IMG/VR virus record: IMGVR_UViG_3300046532_002742 | Span: 1 to 31,857 of that record | Strand: one strand, 5' to 3' | Origin: a virus | DNA length: 31,857 nucleotides | Part shown: piece by piece, positions 16,443 to 22,208 of the stretch | How positions within the stretch are numbered: the first letter of the stretch is position 1 | How the letters are laid out: each line of letters begins with the position of its first letter | The notes under the pieces: model-generated | What the model was told of the DNA's origin: nothing | Databases searched by the model: none | Seen by the model: only the letters and a program-made list of their open reading frames with translations | Translations under genes and position numbers: made by a program

Positions 16443-17506
16443 CAGTTTCCGCAGAGTATCGGGCGGTTATTGCTACTGCTGCGGCGCCTACCGTTTACCT
16501 CGGAGAGTTGCCTTTTTCGGCGTTGTCTTATTCGTCTGTCTTGAACGGTTCGGCGTCTGCGTCTGTGACGTTGCCGCTGGATTCGGTCGCCAATACTACG
16601 ATGGAAATTCTTCCGGGGTCGACGGTTTTATGGGTCGAGCGGTCGGGGACTCTAGTTTTTGGCGGGATAATTTGGACTATGAGCGGCGACGCCGCTAGTA
16701 ACTCTCTTACTTTGAACGCCGGCGATTTTATGAGTTATTACGCTCGGAGAATTATCCGTAGCACTCTCTCTTTTTCTTCGATAGATACTCACCTAGTGGC
16801 CCGCGGGATTATTGATTACGCTAACGGCGTAACCGACGCTCTTTCTATTGTTGGGACGGCGGACACTTCTCTAAGCGGAGTTACGGTTAGCCGAACCTTT
16901 TCGTCGTGGGATCGCAAAAATGTTGGCGGCGCAGTAGCGCAACTTTCGGCGATAAATAACGGCTTCGATTTTAAGTTAGAGCTAACCTATGCGGCCGGCA
17001 ACGTTCCGACGGTAGAGTTTGTGTGCACTTCGCCGAACAACGGGCGGGCTACCAACCTAGTTTTTGACCTCCAATCGAACGTTGAGAGTGTTAGTTTCAA
17101 CGTTGACGGTTCGCAAATCGTTACGCAAGTCGACGCTTTGGGTGTAGGACAGGGGCCGGACCAGTTGGTTGCTACTTCTACGCAAGCGTCGAGCCAATAC
17201 TCTTTGACTCAATCGGCTGTTTCCTTTTCGGGGGTCGATTCGTTGCCGGTTTTGCAGGCGCACGGAGACCGGCTACTAGTTTTGGGGCGTTCTTCGGTAA
17301 GTAGTGTTACGGCGAACGTTAGAGCCGACATCGACCCTTTACCTTCCGACTATTTTGTAGGCGACATAGTTTCGGTTCGGGCGTCTAAAGGATTTTTTAC
17401 TAGCCCTTCGTCTATGCGGATAGTGGAAATAAACGTTTCTACCGCCGGCAATCAGGAAACCGTTTTGTTAAAATTGGCGGACGCTTCGGCGTTCGCTACG
17501 ATCTAG
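16439..17506 (+). CDS. Tail hub-like minor tail protein (baseplate hub/Tal-type)
   Basis: 355 residues. YRAVIATAAAPTVYLGELPFSALSY, LPLDSVANTTMEILPGSTVLWVERSGTLVFGGII and RSTLSFSSIDTHLVARGIIDYANG give the beta-rich order of actinophage minor tail proteins of the Gp37-like/hub group. Such proteins close the tail tube and contact Dit. GTG 16439 is the start, overlapping the previous stop; the longer in-frame extension is Arg-rich and runs through the upstream gene, so it is rejected. The hub normally follows Dit directly; here three receptor-binding genes intervene. Confidence 0.65.
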   Translation: MTVSAEYRAVIATAAAPTVYLGELPFSALSYSSVLNGSASASVTLPLDSVANTTMEILPGSTVLWVERSGTLVFGGIIWTMSGDAASNSLTLNAGDFMSYYARRIIRSTLSFSSIDTHLVARGIIDYANGVTDALSIVGTADTSLSGVTVSRTFSSWDRKNVGGAVAQLSAINNGFDFKLELTYAAGNVPTVEFVCTSPNNGRATNLVFDLQSNVESVSFNVDGSQIVTQVDALGVGQGPDQLVATSTQASSQYSLTQSAVSFSGVDSLPVLQAHGDRLLVLGRSSVSSVTANVRADIDPLPSDYFVGDIVSVRASKGFFTSPSSMRIVEINVSTAGNQETVLLKLADASAFATI

Positions 17507-17518
17507 CCCGGGGGCTTT

Positions 17519-17875
17519 GTGACTATTGGAAACGATCCGACTAGGCCGGCTACTCTGCCAGGGTATCTCTCCGAGCTTGGGCGCCGGGTTACGGAAATAG
17601 AACGGGCTAACCCTATAGCTAGGGCAAGTTTTCACGACGGGACCAGAACGCGCGCCTTTTTCGGTTCTTTCAGTCACCCCGACGACGCTAACCCGGAAAT
17701 GGGTTTGCGTTTGTTGTCGGCGTCCGGCTCCGAGCTTCTTCTAGTAGACGACGACAAAATTAGGGTGGGCGTTCTTCTAACTATTTCGGGTTCGACTGTT
17801 TCGTTAACTCTGCCGACTTCGGCAGGTTCGGCCGGCGAACTTTGGAATAATGGCGGAGTCGTTTCGGTGTCATAA
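17519..17875 (+). CDS. Small minor tail protein, last gene of the structural block
   Basis: 118 residues. A short helix (LPGYLSELGRRVTEIERANP) is followed by a beta-rich part ending in LPTSAGSAGELWNNGGVVSVS. That terminal motif, GSAGELWNNGG, is common at the ends of tail fibre or upper baseplate proteins, which supports a virion role. The GTG start has a GGGGG run just upstream. A terminator follows after 50 bp. Confidence 0.65.
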   Translation: MTIGNDPTRPATLPGYLSELGRRVTEIERANPIARASFHDGTRTRAFFGSFSHPDDANPEMGLRLLSASGSELLLVDDDKIRVGVLLTISGSTVSLTLPTSAGSAGELWNNGGVVSVS

Positions 17876-17924
17876 TTTTTTGCGATGCGCGGCTTTCCCT
17901 CCGATGCCGTGTTGCGTATGCTGG

Positions 17925-17952
17925 AACCCTCCCGACCGAAATCGGGGGGGTT
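17925..17952 (+). terminator. Terminator at end of the late block
   Basis: Arms AACCCTCCCGA (17925-17935) and TCGGGGGGGTT (17942-17952) pair over 11 bp with one G-U pair around CCGAAA, followed by CTTTGCG. It separates the rightward structural genes from the leftward genes ahead. Confidence 0.85.
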
Positions 17953-17994
17953 CTTTGCGTTCAAAAATATTTTTGTTTCGTGGTTGGTTTTTTT

Positions 17995-18012
17995 AAAAAA
18001 ATTGGTAGGCTG
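17995..18012 (+). repeat. Left arm of 18-bp inverted repeat around the minus-strand genes
   Basis: AAAAAAATTGGTAGGCTG is the exact reverse complement of 20892-20909. The two arms point inward and bracket the whole minus-strand cluster of about 2.9 kb. Within the arm, TTGGTT (17984-17989) and TAGGCT (18006-18011) are 16 bp apart and could make a rightward promoter. Confidence 0.8.
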
Positions 18013-18050
18013 GAAGGTCAAGCCGCTTTATCGCATACAATCTTGGGAAC

Positions 18051-18087
18051 AAAAAAAATCCCGCCTACCTCGGAGGTTGGGCGGGAT
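18051..18087 (-). terminator. Intrinsic terminator of the 70-residue gene
   Basis: On the minus strand, arms ATCCCGCC and GGCGGGAT (18080-18087 and 18058-18065) with an inner CCT/AGG stem are followed directly by eight Ts. This is a textbook Rho-independent terminator immediately after the leftmost minus-strand gene. Confidence 0.9.
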
Positions 18088-18101
18088 CCTTGCGGTTGGG
18101 G

Positions 18102-18314
18102 TTATTTGCCTTCGGTGAATATGTCTGATTGGTAGAGGTCTTGCAATGTTGTTGCGGGTGTAATGCTAAGCGTGTCTGTTACGTAGCGGAGGGTGTGAAG
18201 GTCTTCGTAGATTCCGGCGTCGCCTGCGTCTTCGATTGAGTCGAGCCATGCGCAGGTGTCGGCGTCTGCTAGTAGTTCTTCGATTGTGGTTGCGGTTGTT
18301 GTGGTGTTGTTCAT
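18102..18314 (-). CDS. Acidic hypothetical protein with shared MNNTTTT leader
   Basis: 70 residues starting MNNTTTTATT, then an acidic helical part (IEELLADADTCAWLDSIEDAGDAG). No family is recognised. Its first seven codons and its promoter are identical with those of the three other minus-strand genes of this set. The ATG lies only 6 nt after the -10 box and has no Shine-Dalgarno, so translation is probably leaderless. A terminator directly follows, so it is a single-gene unit. The acidic character might suit a small inhibitor, but this is only a thought. Confidence 0.7.
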   Translation of the reverse strand: MNNTTTTATTIEELLADADTCAWLDSIEDAGDAGIYEDLHTLRYVTDTLSITPATTLQDLYQSDIFTEGK

Positions 18315-18349
18315 GACTAAAATATAGGGGGGTTTGTTTAGAAAACCAA
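18315..18349 (-). promoter_or_regulatory. Leaderless-type promoter, copy A
   Basis: Minus strand: -35 TTGGTT (18344-18349), 17-bp spacer containing CCCCCC, -10 TATATT (18321-18326), then 6 nt to the ATG. Transcription starting 6-7 nt after the -10 would begin at or beside the A of the start codon. The 82 bp at 18293-18374 are identical to copy B (19133-19214), including the AT-rich stretch upstream of -35 that could be an UP element. Confidence 0.8.
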
Positions 18350-18380
18350 CCTCGGCCTAAAAATAAATAAAAAAGAAGGG

Positions 18381-18406
18381 GGCCCCCCGATTTTGGTCGG
18401 GGGGCC
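18381..18406 (-). terminator. Terminator between AlkB-like gene region and copy A promoter
   Basis: Perfect 10-bp arms GGCCCCCCGA and TCGGGGGGCC around a 6-nt loop. On the minus strand they are followed by CCCTTCTTTTTT, a T-rich tail that also forms the upstream element of promoter copy A. It lies 220 bp past the stop of the AlkB-like gene. Confidence 0.8.
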
Positions 18407-18626
18407 GGCTTCCTAGCTTGGCGGCGAAACACCACGAAACGCCGCTAGCTAAAGTTTGCCCCTACCCGTAGGGAAATCAGTCCGGGGAAGGGGCGCAATG
18501 TTTGCCGCTACGTGGCCATCAGTAACCGCACGGCTTGCCATTCCTGGCCCGCATAACTCGGCCGGGGGGCGGTGGCGTTGTTGCCACGTCGCGCATTTTG
18601 TAGCGGTTCGCATTGTTGAATTTTGT
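18407..18626. other. 220-bp gap with several hairpins, no convincing gene
   Basis: Downstream of the AlkB-like gene and before its terminator. Stems seen are GCGGCG/CGCCGC (18421-18426 with 18440-18445) extended by TAGCT/AGCTA, CCCTA/TAGGG around CCCG (18460-18473), GCCA/TGGC (18537-18548) and GTGGC/GCCAC (18572-18587). A 54-codon minus-strand frame at 18449-18613 has no ribosome site. A structured 3' UTR or small RNA is possible. No tRNA T-arm was found. Confidence 0.4.
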
Positions 18627-19154
18627 TCACCATTGATCGGTGACGGATCTAAACGCTATGCTTATTCTCGGCTCTGCGTGCTTAGCCGTTTTCGCTATTC
18701 GGTGTTCGTGTGTGTGTTGTGCGTCGCCTGACATTACGAACACGTCGCCGTGTTCTACGTTAAAGGTTTCGGCCTTCTCGCCGTCTCGGCGTGTCTGGAA
18801 TCGTCTTCCGCCGCCGATGCTAAGAACTGCGACGGTTGCGTTGTCCCGCTCGGCGCCTTTTAGGTCTTTGTGCCATGCTACGCTATCGGCGCCGTTTCGG
18901 TAAAGGTTGCATCCGGCTTGTTCAAATTTGCATCCTAGAAGGGTTTCGAGTTCGGCGGCCACGGCGGCCAGCGGGCCGGCCAGTTCGTCCGGCGTCGTGT
19001 TGTGCGTAAGCCGTGGAGTAGCTACAGGCCGGCCGTACATTTGCCTAACTTGCTGCTCCCAAGGGATAGAAACCATTGTTTCGCAAAAGTCGAGCGCATC
19101 GGCAAACCCTTTAATGTGTCGGATTGTTCCGCCGGTTGTTGTGGTGTTGTTCAT
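18627..19154 (-). CDS. AlkB-like 2OG-Fe(II) dioxygenase
   Basis: 175 residues after a start of MNNTTTTGGT. It has the complete AlkB active site: H95 and D97 in AWHKD, H151 in EHRIAK as third iron ligand, and R163 and R169 in EPRISIAFR as 2-oxoglutarate-binding arginines. NLYRNGADSVAWHKD and HGDVFVMSGDAQHTH match the ALKBH2/3-like core. Family members use oxygen and 2-oxoglutarate to remove alkyl groups from DNA or RNA bases. The usual N-terminal nucleotide-recognition lid is short. It has its own leaderless-type promoter. Substrate (damage repair, modified base or RNA) cannot be read from sequence. Confidence 0.9.
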   Translation of the reverse strand: MNNTTTTGGTIRHIKGFADALDFCETMVSIPWEQQVRQMYGRPVATPRLTHNTTPDELAGPLAAVAAELETLLGCKFEQAGCNLYRNGADSVAWHKDLKGAERDNATVAVLSIGGGRRFQTRRDGEKAETFNVEHGDVFVMSGDAQHTHEHRIAKTAKHAEPRISIAFRSVTDQW

Positions 19155-19189
19155 GACTAAAATATAGGGGGGTTTGTTTAGAAAACCAA
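19155..19189 (-). promoter_or_regulatory. Leaderless-type promoter, copy B
   Basis: TTGGTT (19184-19189), 17-bp spacer, TATATT (19161-19166), 6 nt to the ATG of the AlkB-like gene. It is identical to copy A throughout, exactly 840 bp away. No Shine-Dalgarno sequence lies in the 6 nt. Confidence 0.8.
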
Positions 19190-19214
19190 CCTCGGCCTAA
19201 AAATAAATAAAAAA

Positions 19215-19242
19215 ATCCCGCCGCTGTGTTAGCCGGCGGGAT
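19215..19242 (-). terminator. Terminator of the 77-residue gene
   Basis: Perfect 9-bp arms ATCCCGCCG and CGGCGGGAT. On the minus strand they run into a T-run and TTTATTTATTT. Nearly identical to the terminator at 19551-19578, so the terminator was copied together with the promoter. Confidence 0.88.
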
Positions 19243-19256
19243 CCTTGCGGGAGGGG

Positions 19257-19490
19257 TTAGGCTCTGATGACTGGCGCCATCGAGAAAGTGCCTAGCGGGA
19301 GAGCCCATTCACCTTGGTGGCCGTTCTTAACGCCGACTCGCTTACCGTCGGTAAAGGTGATGAACTTAGCCGAGCGCTTGGCTACTGTGAAGGTCCAAAC
19401 GGTGTTATGGTCGCAAGCGCTGCGGGCCGAGTAGGTTTCGCCAACTGTAAATGTTGCGGCGGTGGTTGCGGTTGTTGTGGTGTTGTTCAT
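19257..19490 (-). CDS. Small beta-rich hypothetical protein with MNNTTTT leader
   Basis: 77 residues starting MNNTTTTATTAA. The body, FTVGETYSARSACDHNTVWTF and KRSAKFITFTDGKRVGVK then LPLGTFSMAPVIRA, has the look of a small beta-barrel found as a hypothetical protein in actinobacteria and their phages. The function is unknown to me. ATG 19490 is used rather than the in-frame TTG at 19499, because all four sister genes start with the same ATG and the TTG would lie inside the -10 region. Confidence 0.72.
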   Translation of the reverse strand: MNNTTTTATTAATFTVGETYSARSACDHNTVWTFTVAKRSAKFITFTDGKRVGVKNGHQGEWALPLGTFSMAPVIRA

Positions 19491-19526
19491 GTAGATCAAT
19501 ATAGGGGGGTTTGTTTAGAAAACCAA
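19491..19526 (-). promoter_or_regulatory. Leaderless-type promoter, copy C
   Basis: TTGGTT (19521-19526), 17-bp spacer, TATATT (19498-19503), 7 nt to the ATG. The bases between -10 and ATG differ from the other copies (GATCTAC), while the hexamers, the spacer and the first seven codons are kept, which suggests selection on those parts. Confidence 0.78.
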
Positions 19527-19550
19527 CCTCGACGCAAAAATAAATAAAAA

Positions 19551-19578
19551 ATCCCGCCGCTGTGTTAGCCGGCGGGAT
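19551..19578 (-). terminator. Terminator of the 264-residue zinc-motif gene
   Basis: Perfect 9-bp arms ATCCCGCCG and CGGCGGGAT followed on the minus strand by TTTTTTATTTATTTTT. It lies 14 bp after the stop codon, before promoter copy C. Confidence 0.88.
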
Positions 19579-19592
19579 TCTTGCGGGAGGGT

Positions 19593-20387
19593 TTAGGCTA
19601 GAAAGTTTTTTCCTGGGAGATCTTCGACCTGCTCAGAAACCCAAGCTTTTACGTCGGCAAGCTTGCCTACCTGCGCCTGTGCTCCACCTTCTGGAAACTT
19701 CAGCATCCGACCGGCTCCCTTGAACTTGCCGTCTGGTGTTTGCGACACGTTGGCGACTCGGTGGCCGTTGAACAGGAGGTCGTAGCAGATCTGGGCTGAC
19801 TGGCTGCTGTAGATGCTGTGGCGTGCTTCGCTGACTGTTACGGCGTCGTTTGCTGCAACAAGCTTGGCGACTGTCGGGTTCAGCTTGTAGGTGTTGTTTT
19901 CGAGTGCGGCTTCTGCGTCGGCGATTGCTGAGAGTATGTCTGCGTCTCGGTCTGCGATGCGTGCGGCTTTGGCTGCTGCTGCTTCTTCCCGTCCTGCTGC
20001 GGCTTGGGCTGCTGCTGCTCGGTTGGCTTTGGTGGCGTGGCTAATTCCGTCTGTCCATTCTACGGGTGCGGTGGGGAAGCAGTGAGAGCATAGGATCTCG
20101 CCGAGCAGGTCTACGGCTTCGGATTCGGTCTTGCCGGATAGCTCGGTAATCCATACAAAGTTTGTGGTGTCGAAGCATGTAGGGCAGTTTGTGCTTTTAT
20201 GGATGTGTCCGTTTGTGTTTGTGACTAGGAAGAAGCGGCTCCATCCGGCGAAGCGTGCGTGTTGGCGTGCTTGCTCGGTGCGGGCGAATGCTAGGTGCCG
20301 TTCCGCTGCGGCTGCTGCGTCGTTGGCTTCTGCAATTGCTGAGTCTATGCGGGCTTCGGTGGTTGCGGTTGTTGTGGTGTTGTTCAT
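19593..20387 (-). CDS. Hypothetical protein with CxxC zinc motifs and MNNTTTT leader
   Basis: 264 residues. After MNNTTTTATT comes an Ala/Glu-rich helix, then a likely zinc module with NGHIHKSTNCPTCFDTT and EILCSHCFPTAPVEW (about residues 59-110), an Ala-rich coiled coil (about 118-168) and a C-terminal alpha/beta part (LFNGHRVANVSQTPDGKFKG). Proteins with this HIH...CPTC...CFPTAP order occur as hypotheticals in actinobacteria and their phages; no function is known to me. Zinc binding is inferred from the cysteine pairs. It has a leaderless-type promoter and its own terminator. Confidence 0.78.
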   Translation of the reverse strand: MNNTTTTATTEARIDSAIAEANDAAAAAERHLAFARTEQARQHARFAGWSRFFLVTNTNGHIHKSTNCPTCFDTTNFVWITELSGKTESEAVDLLGEILCSHCFPTAPVEWTDGISHATKANRAAAAQAAAGREEAAAAKAARIADRDADILSAIADAEAALENNTYKLNPTVAKLVAANDAVTVSEARHSIYSSQSAQICYDLLFNGHRVANVSQTPDGKFKGAGRMLKFPEGGAQAQVGKLADVKAWVSEQVEDLPGKNFLA

Positions 20388-20422
20388 GACTAAAATATAG
20401 GGGGGTTTGTTTAGAAAACCAA
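20388..20422 (-). promoter_or_regulatory. Leaderless-type promoter, copy D
   Basis: TTGGTT (20417-20422), 17-bp spacer with the C-run, TATATT (20394-20399), 6 nt to the ATG. Same as copies A and B up to CCAACCTCG on the plus strand, then diverging in the AT-rich upstream part. Confidence 0.8.
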
Positions 20423-20445
20423 CCTCGACCTAAAAAGAATTATTT

Positions 20446-20643
20446 TTAGAAGAGTTTTCCGGGTTTCGGTGCGGCGGGTTGCGTCTTTTTGTTGAGGCGT
20501 TCGGCTAGTGCTGCGGCGGCTTTGTAGGTTTTGCGTTCGCTGTCCGCTACGGGTTCGGGGTGCGGGTTGCCGGCTAAATATTTTCGGACGCACCAAACCA
20601 TTTGCGGCGCCGAGTAGTTGGCGCAAGGCGAGGCTACGAACAC
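20446..20643 (-). CDS. Small hypothetical protein, second gene of a minus-strand pair
   Basis: 65 residues: MFVASPCANYSAPQMVWCVRK followed by a helix (DSERKTYKAAAALAERLNKK) and a Pro/Lys tail. No family is recognised. GTG 20643 overlaps the stop of the upstream gene (TAGTG), so the two are coupled. It lacks the MNNTTTT leader, and no hairpin follows its stop, so its transcript could run into promoter copy D. Confidence 0.62.
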   Translation of the reverse strand: MFVASPCANYSAPQMVWCVRKYLAGNPHPEPVADSERKTYKAAAALAERLNKKTQPAAPKPGKLF

Positions 20644-20813
20644 TATTCGGCGGCGGTCGTCCGGAAAGTGTGCACGGTCTGAATTTGGGAGCCGGGTAGT
20701 AGTCGGTGGGTTAGCGTTAGCGTTGTCTTTTGAAAAGGTTTGTCGGCGAGCCCGTTAACTAGGGCGTCGACTAGCGACCTTTTTTCGGGCGATAATTCTA
20801 GGTATCTATCCAT
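20643..20813 (-). CDS. Small hypothetical protein, first gene of the minus-strand pair
   Basis: 56 residues starting MDRYLELSPEKRSLVDALVNGLADK, a helical start, then a Thr/Leu-rich part (TTLTLTHRLLPGSQ). No family is recognised. AAGG directly abuts the ATG, too close for a normal ribosome site. It is the first gene leftwards from the divergent region, so an early regulatory role is conceivable but not shown. Confidence 0.5.
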   Translation of the reverse strand: MDRYLELSPEKRSLVDALVNGLADKPFQKTTLTLTHRLLPGSQIQTVHTFRTTAAE

Positions 20814-20891
20814 CCTTGCAGTGTAGCCCGGCGTGACCGTTTCGGGTCGAAATTCTGAGGTTTATTTACGGTTCATTTACACAAAACTTTT

Positions 20892-20909
20892 CAGCCTACC
20901 AATTTTTTT
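20892..20909 (-). repeat. Right arm of 18-bp inverted repeat
   Basis: Exact reverse complement of 17995-18012. On the minus strand the arm also carries TTGGTA and a TAGGCT hexamer, in a sequence reminiscent of the four promoter repeats. Confidence 0.8.
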
Positions 20910-20921
20910 GTCTTTAAACAA
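20893..20921 (-). promoter_or_regulatory. Possible leftward promoter for the 56/65-residue gene pair
   Basis: TTGTTT (20916-20921), 17-bp spacer, TAGGCT (20893-20898), preceded by CCGAGG just as in copies A and B. It looks like a diverged fifth member of that promoter family. An overlapping alternative is TTGGTA-17-TAAATG. Either leaves a 5' leader of about 50-75 nt before the ATG at 20813. Confidence 0.35.
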
Positions 20922-20968
20922 CCTCGGAAAAAACTTTCTCGGATTTCTTTTTGCCGGTCTGATTCTCC

Positions 20969-21208
20969 GGTGTAGTAAAAGGTGTAGTAACTACGTCACT
21001 TTGTGCGACATTTTGGCCGCTCTGCGTGGTGGTGTAGTAAAAGGTGTAGTAAAAGGTGTAGTAAAAGGTGTAGTAAAAATTGCTCGGGTTGGCGCCGTTG
21101 CAACGATCGGGGCCGGCGGTGTAGTAGGTGTAGTGTTTTTCGGAGGCTATTACCTATTTAACAGAATCAAACCTAACAACAATGGTAAAACGCTTCACTT
21201 ACTACACC
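20969..21208 (+). repeat. Iteron-like array of GGTGTAGTAA motifs
   Basis: Direct copies start at 20969, 20981, 21031, 21043, 21055 and 21067; four of them form a perfect 12-bp tandem (GGTGTAGTAAAA, 21031-21078). Shorter GGTGTAGT copies lie at 21118 and 21127, and TTACTACACC at 21199-21208 is an inverted copy. The motif appears in two reading frames and both orientations, so it is conserved as DNA rather than as protein. Protein binding for replication, partition or repression is the likely use. Confidence 0.8.
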
Positions 21209-21252
21209 CGACAAAATCGGCCGTTAGAAACTATTTGCAACCCGACGGGTAG
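21001..21252 (+). CDS. Doubtful small ORF over the iterons (GVVK repeats, one TM segment)
   Basis: If translated from TTG 21001 it gives 83 residues: a short helix, four GVVK repeats, a glycine-rich hydrophobic segment (VGAVATIGAGGVVGVVFFGG) and a basic tail. The frame is open from 20833. The hydrophobic segment followed by positive charges looks like a membrane protein, but no ribosome site is seen and the repeats are explained as DNA sites. It may be coincidental. Confidence 0.25.
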   Translation: MCDILAALRGGVVKGVVKGVVKGVVKIARVGAVATIGAGGVVGVVFFGGYYLFNRIKPNNNGKTLHLLHPTKSAVRNYLQPDG

Positions 21253-21271
21253 TTTTTGGGGTTGCCGGCGG

Positions 21272-21277
21272 TATAGT
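21272..21277 (+). promoter_or_regulatory. Possible -10 box for the replication operon
   Basis: TATAGT, 34 bp before the first rightward gene, the same hexamer as at 30814 and 1777. No good -35 is present 16-18 bp upstream, so an activator binding to the neighbouring repeats could be needed. Confidence 0.4.
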
Positions 21278-21305
21278 GGGGGCAACTACAAGAGGAGATC
21301 CAGAA

Positions 21306-22208
21306 ATGACTACCCCAAAAATTGCTACGATTAGAAGAGGCGGGGCCCGCCATTACGTGCACCCGGTAGACGGTTCGACAGCCGTAGGGGTGACTTCGGT
21401 AGTCGGGATGTTGCCGAAAGATTTTTTGCGGTATTGGGCCGCAAAGTTGGTCGCCGAGTCGGCTTACGACGAATTTTCGACGTTGGCGGGGTTTGTGGTG
21501 AGCGAAGACCCGGAGTCGAGGGCGGCCGCTGTCGCTTGGTTAAAGAACGCCCCGACCCGGTTAACTTCGGGCGCAGCGCAAAACGGAAACGATGTCCATT
21601 CTTTAACGGAAGACATAGACCGTTTAGGGGGTATTCCTCCGAGGTTGCCGGCGGATAAAATGCCTTACGCTTTGGGGTGGCTAAATTTTCGGGAGCAAAC
21701 GCAGTGCGAAGTGTTGGCGGCAGAGCGGACTATATGGAATTCGGAAGTCGGCTATAGCGGGACGTTAGACCGTTCGGTTTTGATTCCTGCTAGCGCTTGG
21801 GAAAGGTTCGACGCTCCGCCGGCTTGGTGGGAAGGGCCGGACGTTCCTATAATTTGCGACTGTAAAACTACAAGGTCGGGCGTTTTTCCGGAAGTCGGTT
21901 TGCAAATGGCGGCGTATTCTTATGCGACGGAATCGTTGGAGTTCGACGAACACGGGGTAGCGGAGGCTAAGCCGTGGCCTAAGCATAGCGAGACTAGTTT
22001 AGTGGTTTGGTTGCGGCCGGAGGCGTGGAGGTTGACGCCGGTAGATTCTTCGGCCGAGGTTTTCGAGGCGTTTAAACATTTGGCGGAAATTTTTAAGTTT
22101 GATCGGGGTTTAAAGAAGGATCTAATTTTGCCTGATGTTGCGGGGGAGACGTGGGAGCCGGAGCAGGTGGCTTTGTTTGCTGACGTTTTGCGGGGGCTTC
22201 GGAAATGA
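21306..22208 (+). CDS. RecB/Cas4-like PD-(D/E)XK exonuclease
   Basis: 300 residues. Nuclease motifs in order: E140 in AERTIWN, D155 in YSGTLD, D185-x-K187 in ICDCKTTR, and Q200 with Y204 in LQMAAYSYA, the RecB-type motif. Enzymes of this class resect DNA ends for recombination or replication. The start ATG 21306 has AGAGGAG 8 nt upstream, better than upstream in-frame codons. It leads the rightward replication block and overlaps the next gene (ATGA). Confidence 0.85.
   Translation: MTTPKIATIRRGGARHYVHPVDGSTAVGVTSVVGMLPKDFLRYWAAKLVAESAYDEFSTLAGFVVSEDPESRAAAVAWLKNAPTRLTSGAAQNGNDVHSLTEDIDRLGGIPPRLPADKMPYALGWLNFREQTQCEVLAAERTIWNSEVGYSGTLDRSVLIPASAWERFDAPPAWWEGPDVPIICDCKTTRSGVFPEVGLQMAAYSYATESLEFDEHGVAEAKPWPKHSETSLVVWLRPEAWRLTPVDSSAEVFEAFKHLAEIFKFDRGLKKDLILPDVAGETWEPEQVALFADVLRGLRK

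Larger units (their letters stand above)
20814..21305. promoter_or_regulatory. Divergent intergenic region, candidate origin/operator
   Basis: This 492-bp stretch separates the leftward accessory genes from the rightward replication genes. From the left it has an AT-rich part (about 20855-20950), the right arm of the 18-bp inverted repeat, the GGTGTAGTAA array and a TATAGT at 21272. AT-rich DNA next to repeated binding sites, beside a primase-helicase operon, is the layout of phage origins. A reading frame crosses it on the plus strand but without a ribosome site. Confidence 0.5.

Noticed and set aside
17885-18118. Plus-strand reading frame of 77 codons over the late terminator
   Set aside because: It runs through two terminators and the inverted-repeat arm, with no ribosome site and no recognisable domain.
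18449-18613. 54-codon minus-strand frame after the AlkB-like gene
   Set aside because: No Shine-Dalgarno, codon use unlike neighbours, and the DNA is dense in hairpins. Kept only as a note in the gap entry.
18456-18731. Plus-strand frame of 91 codons opposite the AlkB-like gene and its gap
   Set aside because: It overlaps the 3' end of a well-supported AlkB-like gene and is low-complexity Arg/Cys-rich without a start signal.
19593-20387. Plus-strand frames opposite the zinc-motif gene
   Set aside because: They are Leu/Arg or Ala/Ser-rich shadows of the Ala-rich helices on the minus strand.
20411-20626. Overlapping 71-codon minus-strand frame
   Set aside because: It reads Arg/Thr-rich nonsense across the 65-residue gene and into promoter copy D; the 65-residue frame is coupled to its upstream partner.
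20969-21078. CRISPR array
   Set aside because: The repeat is 12 bp in tandem without unique spacers and no cas gene is near, so it is not a CRISPR.
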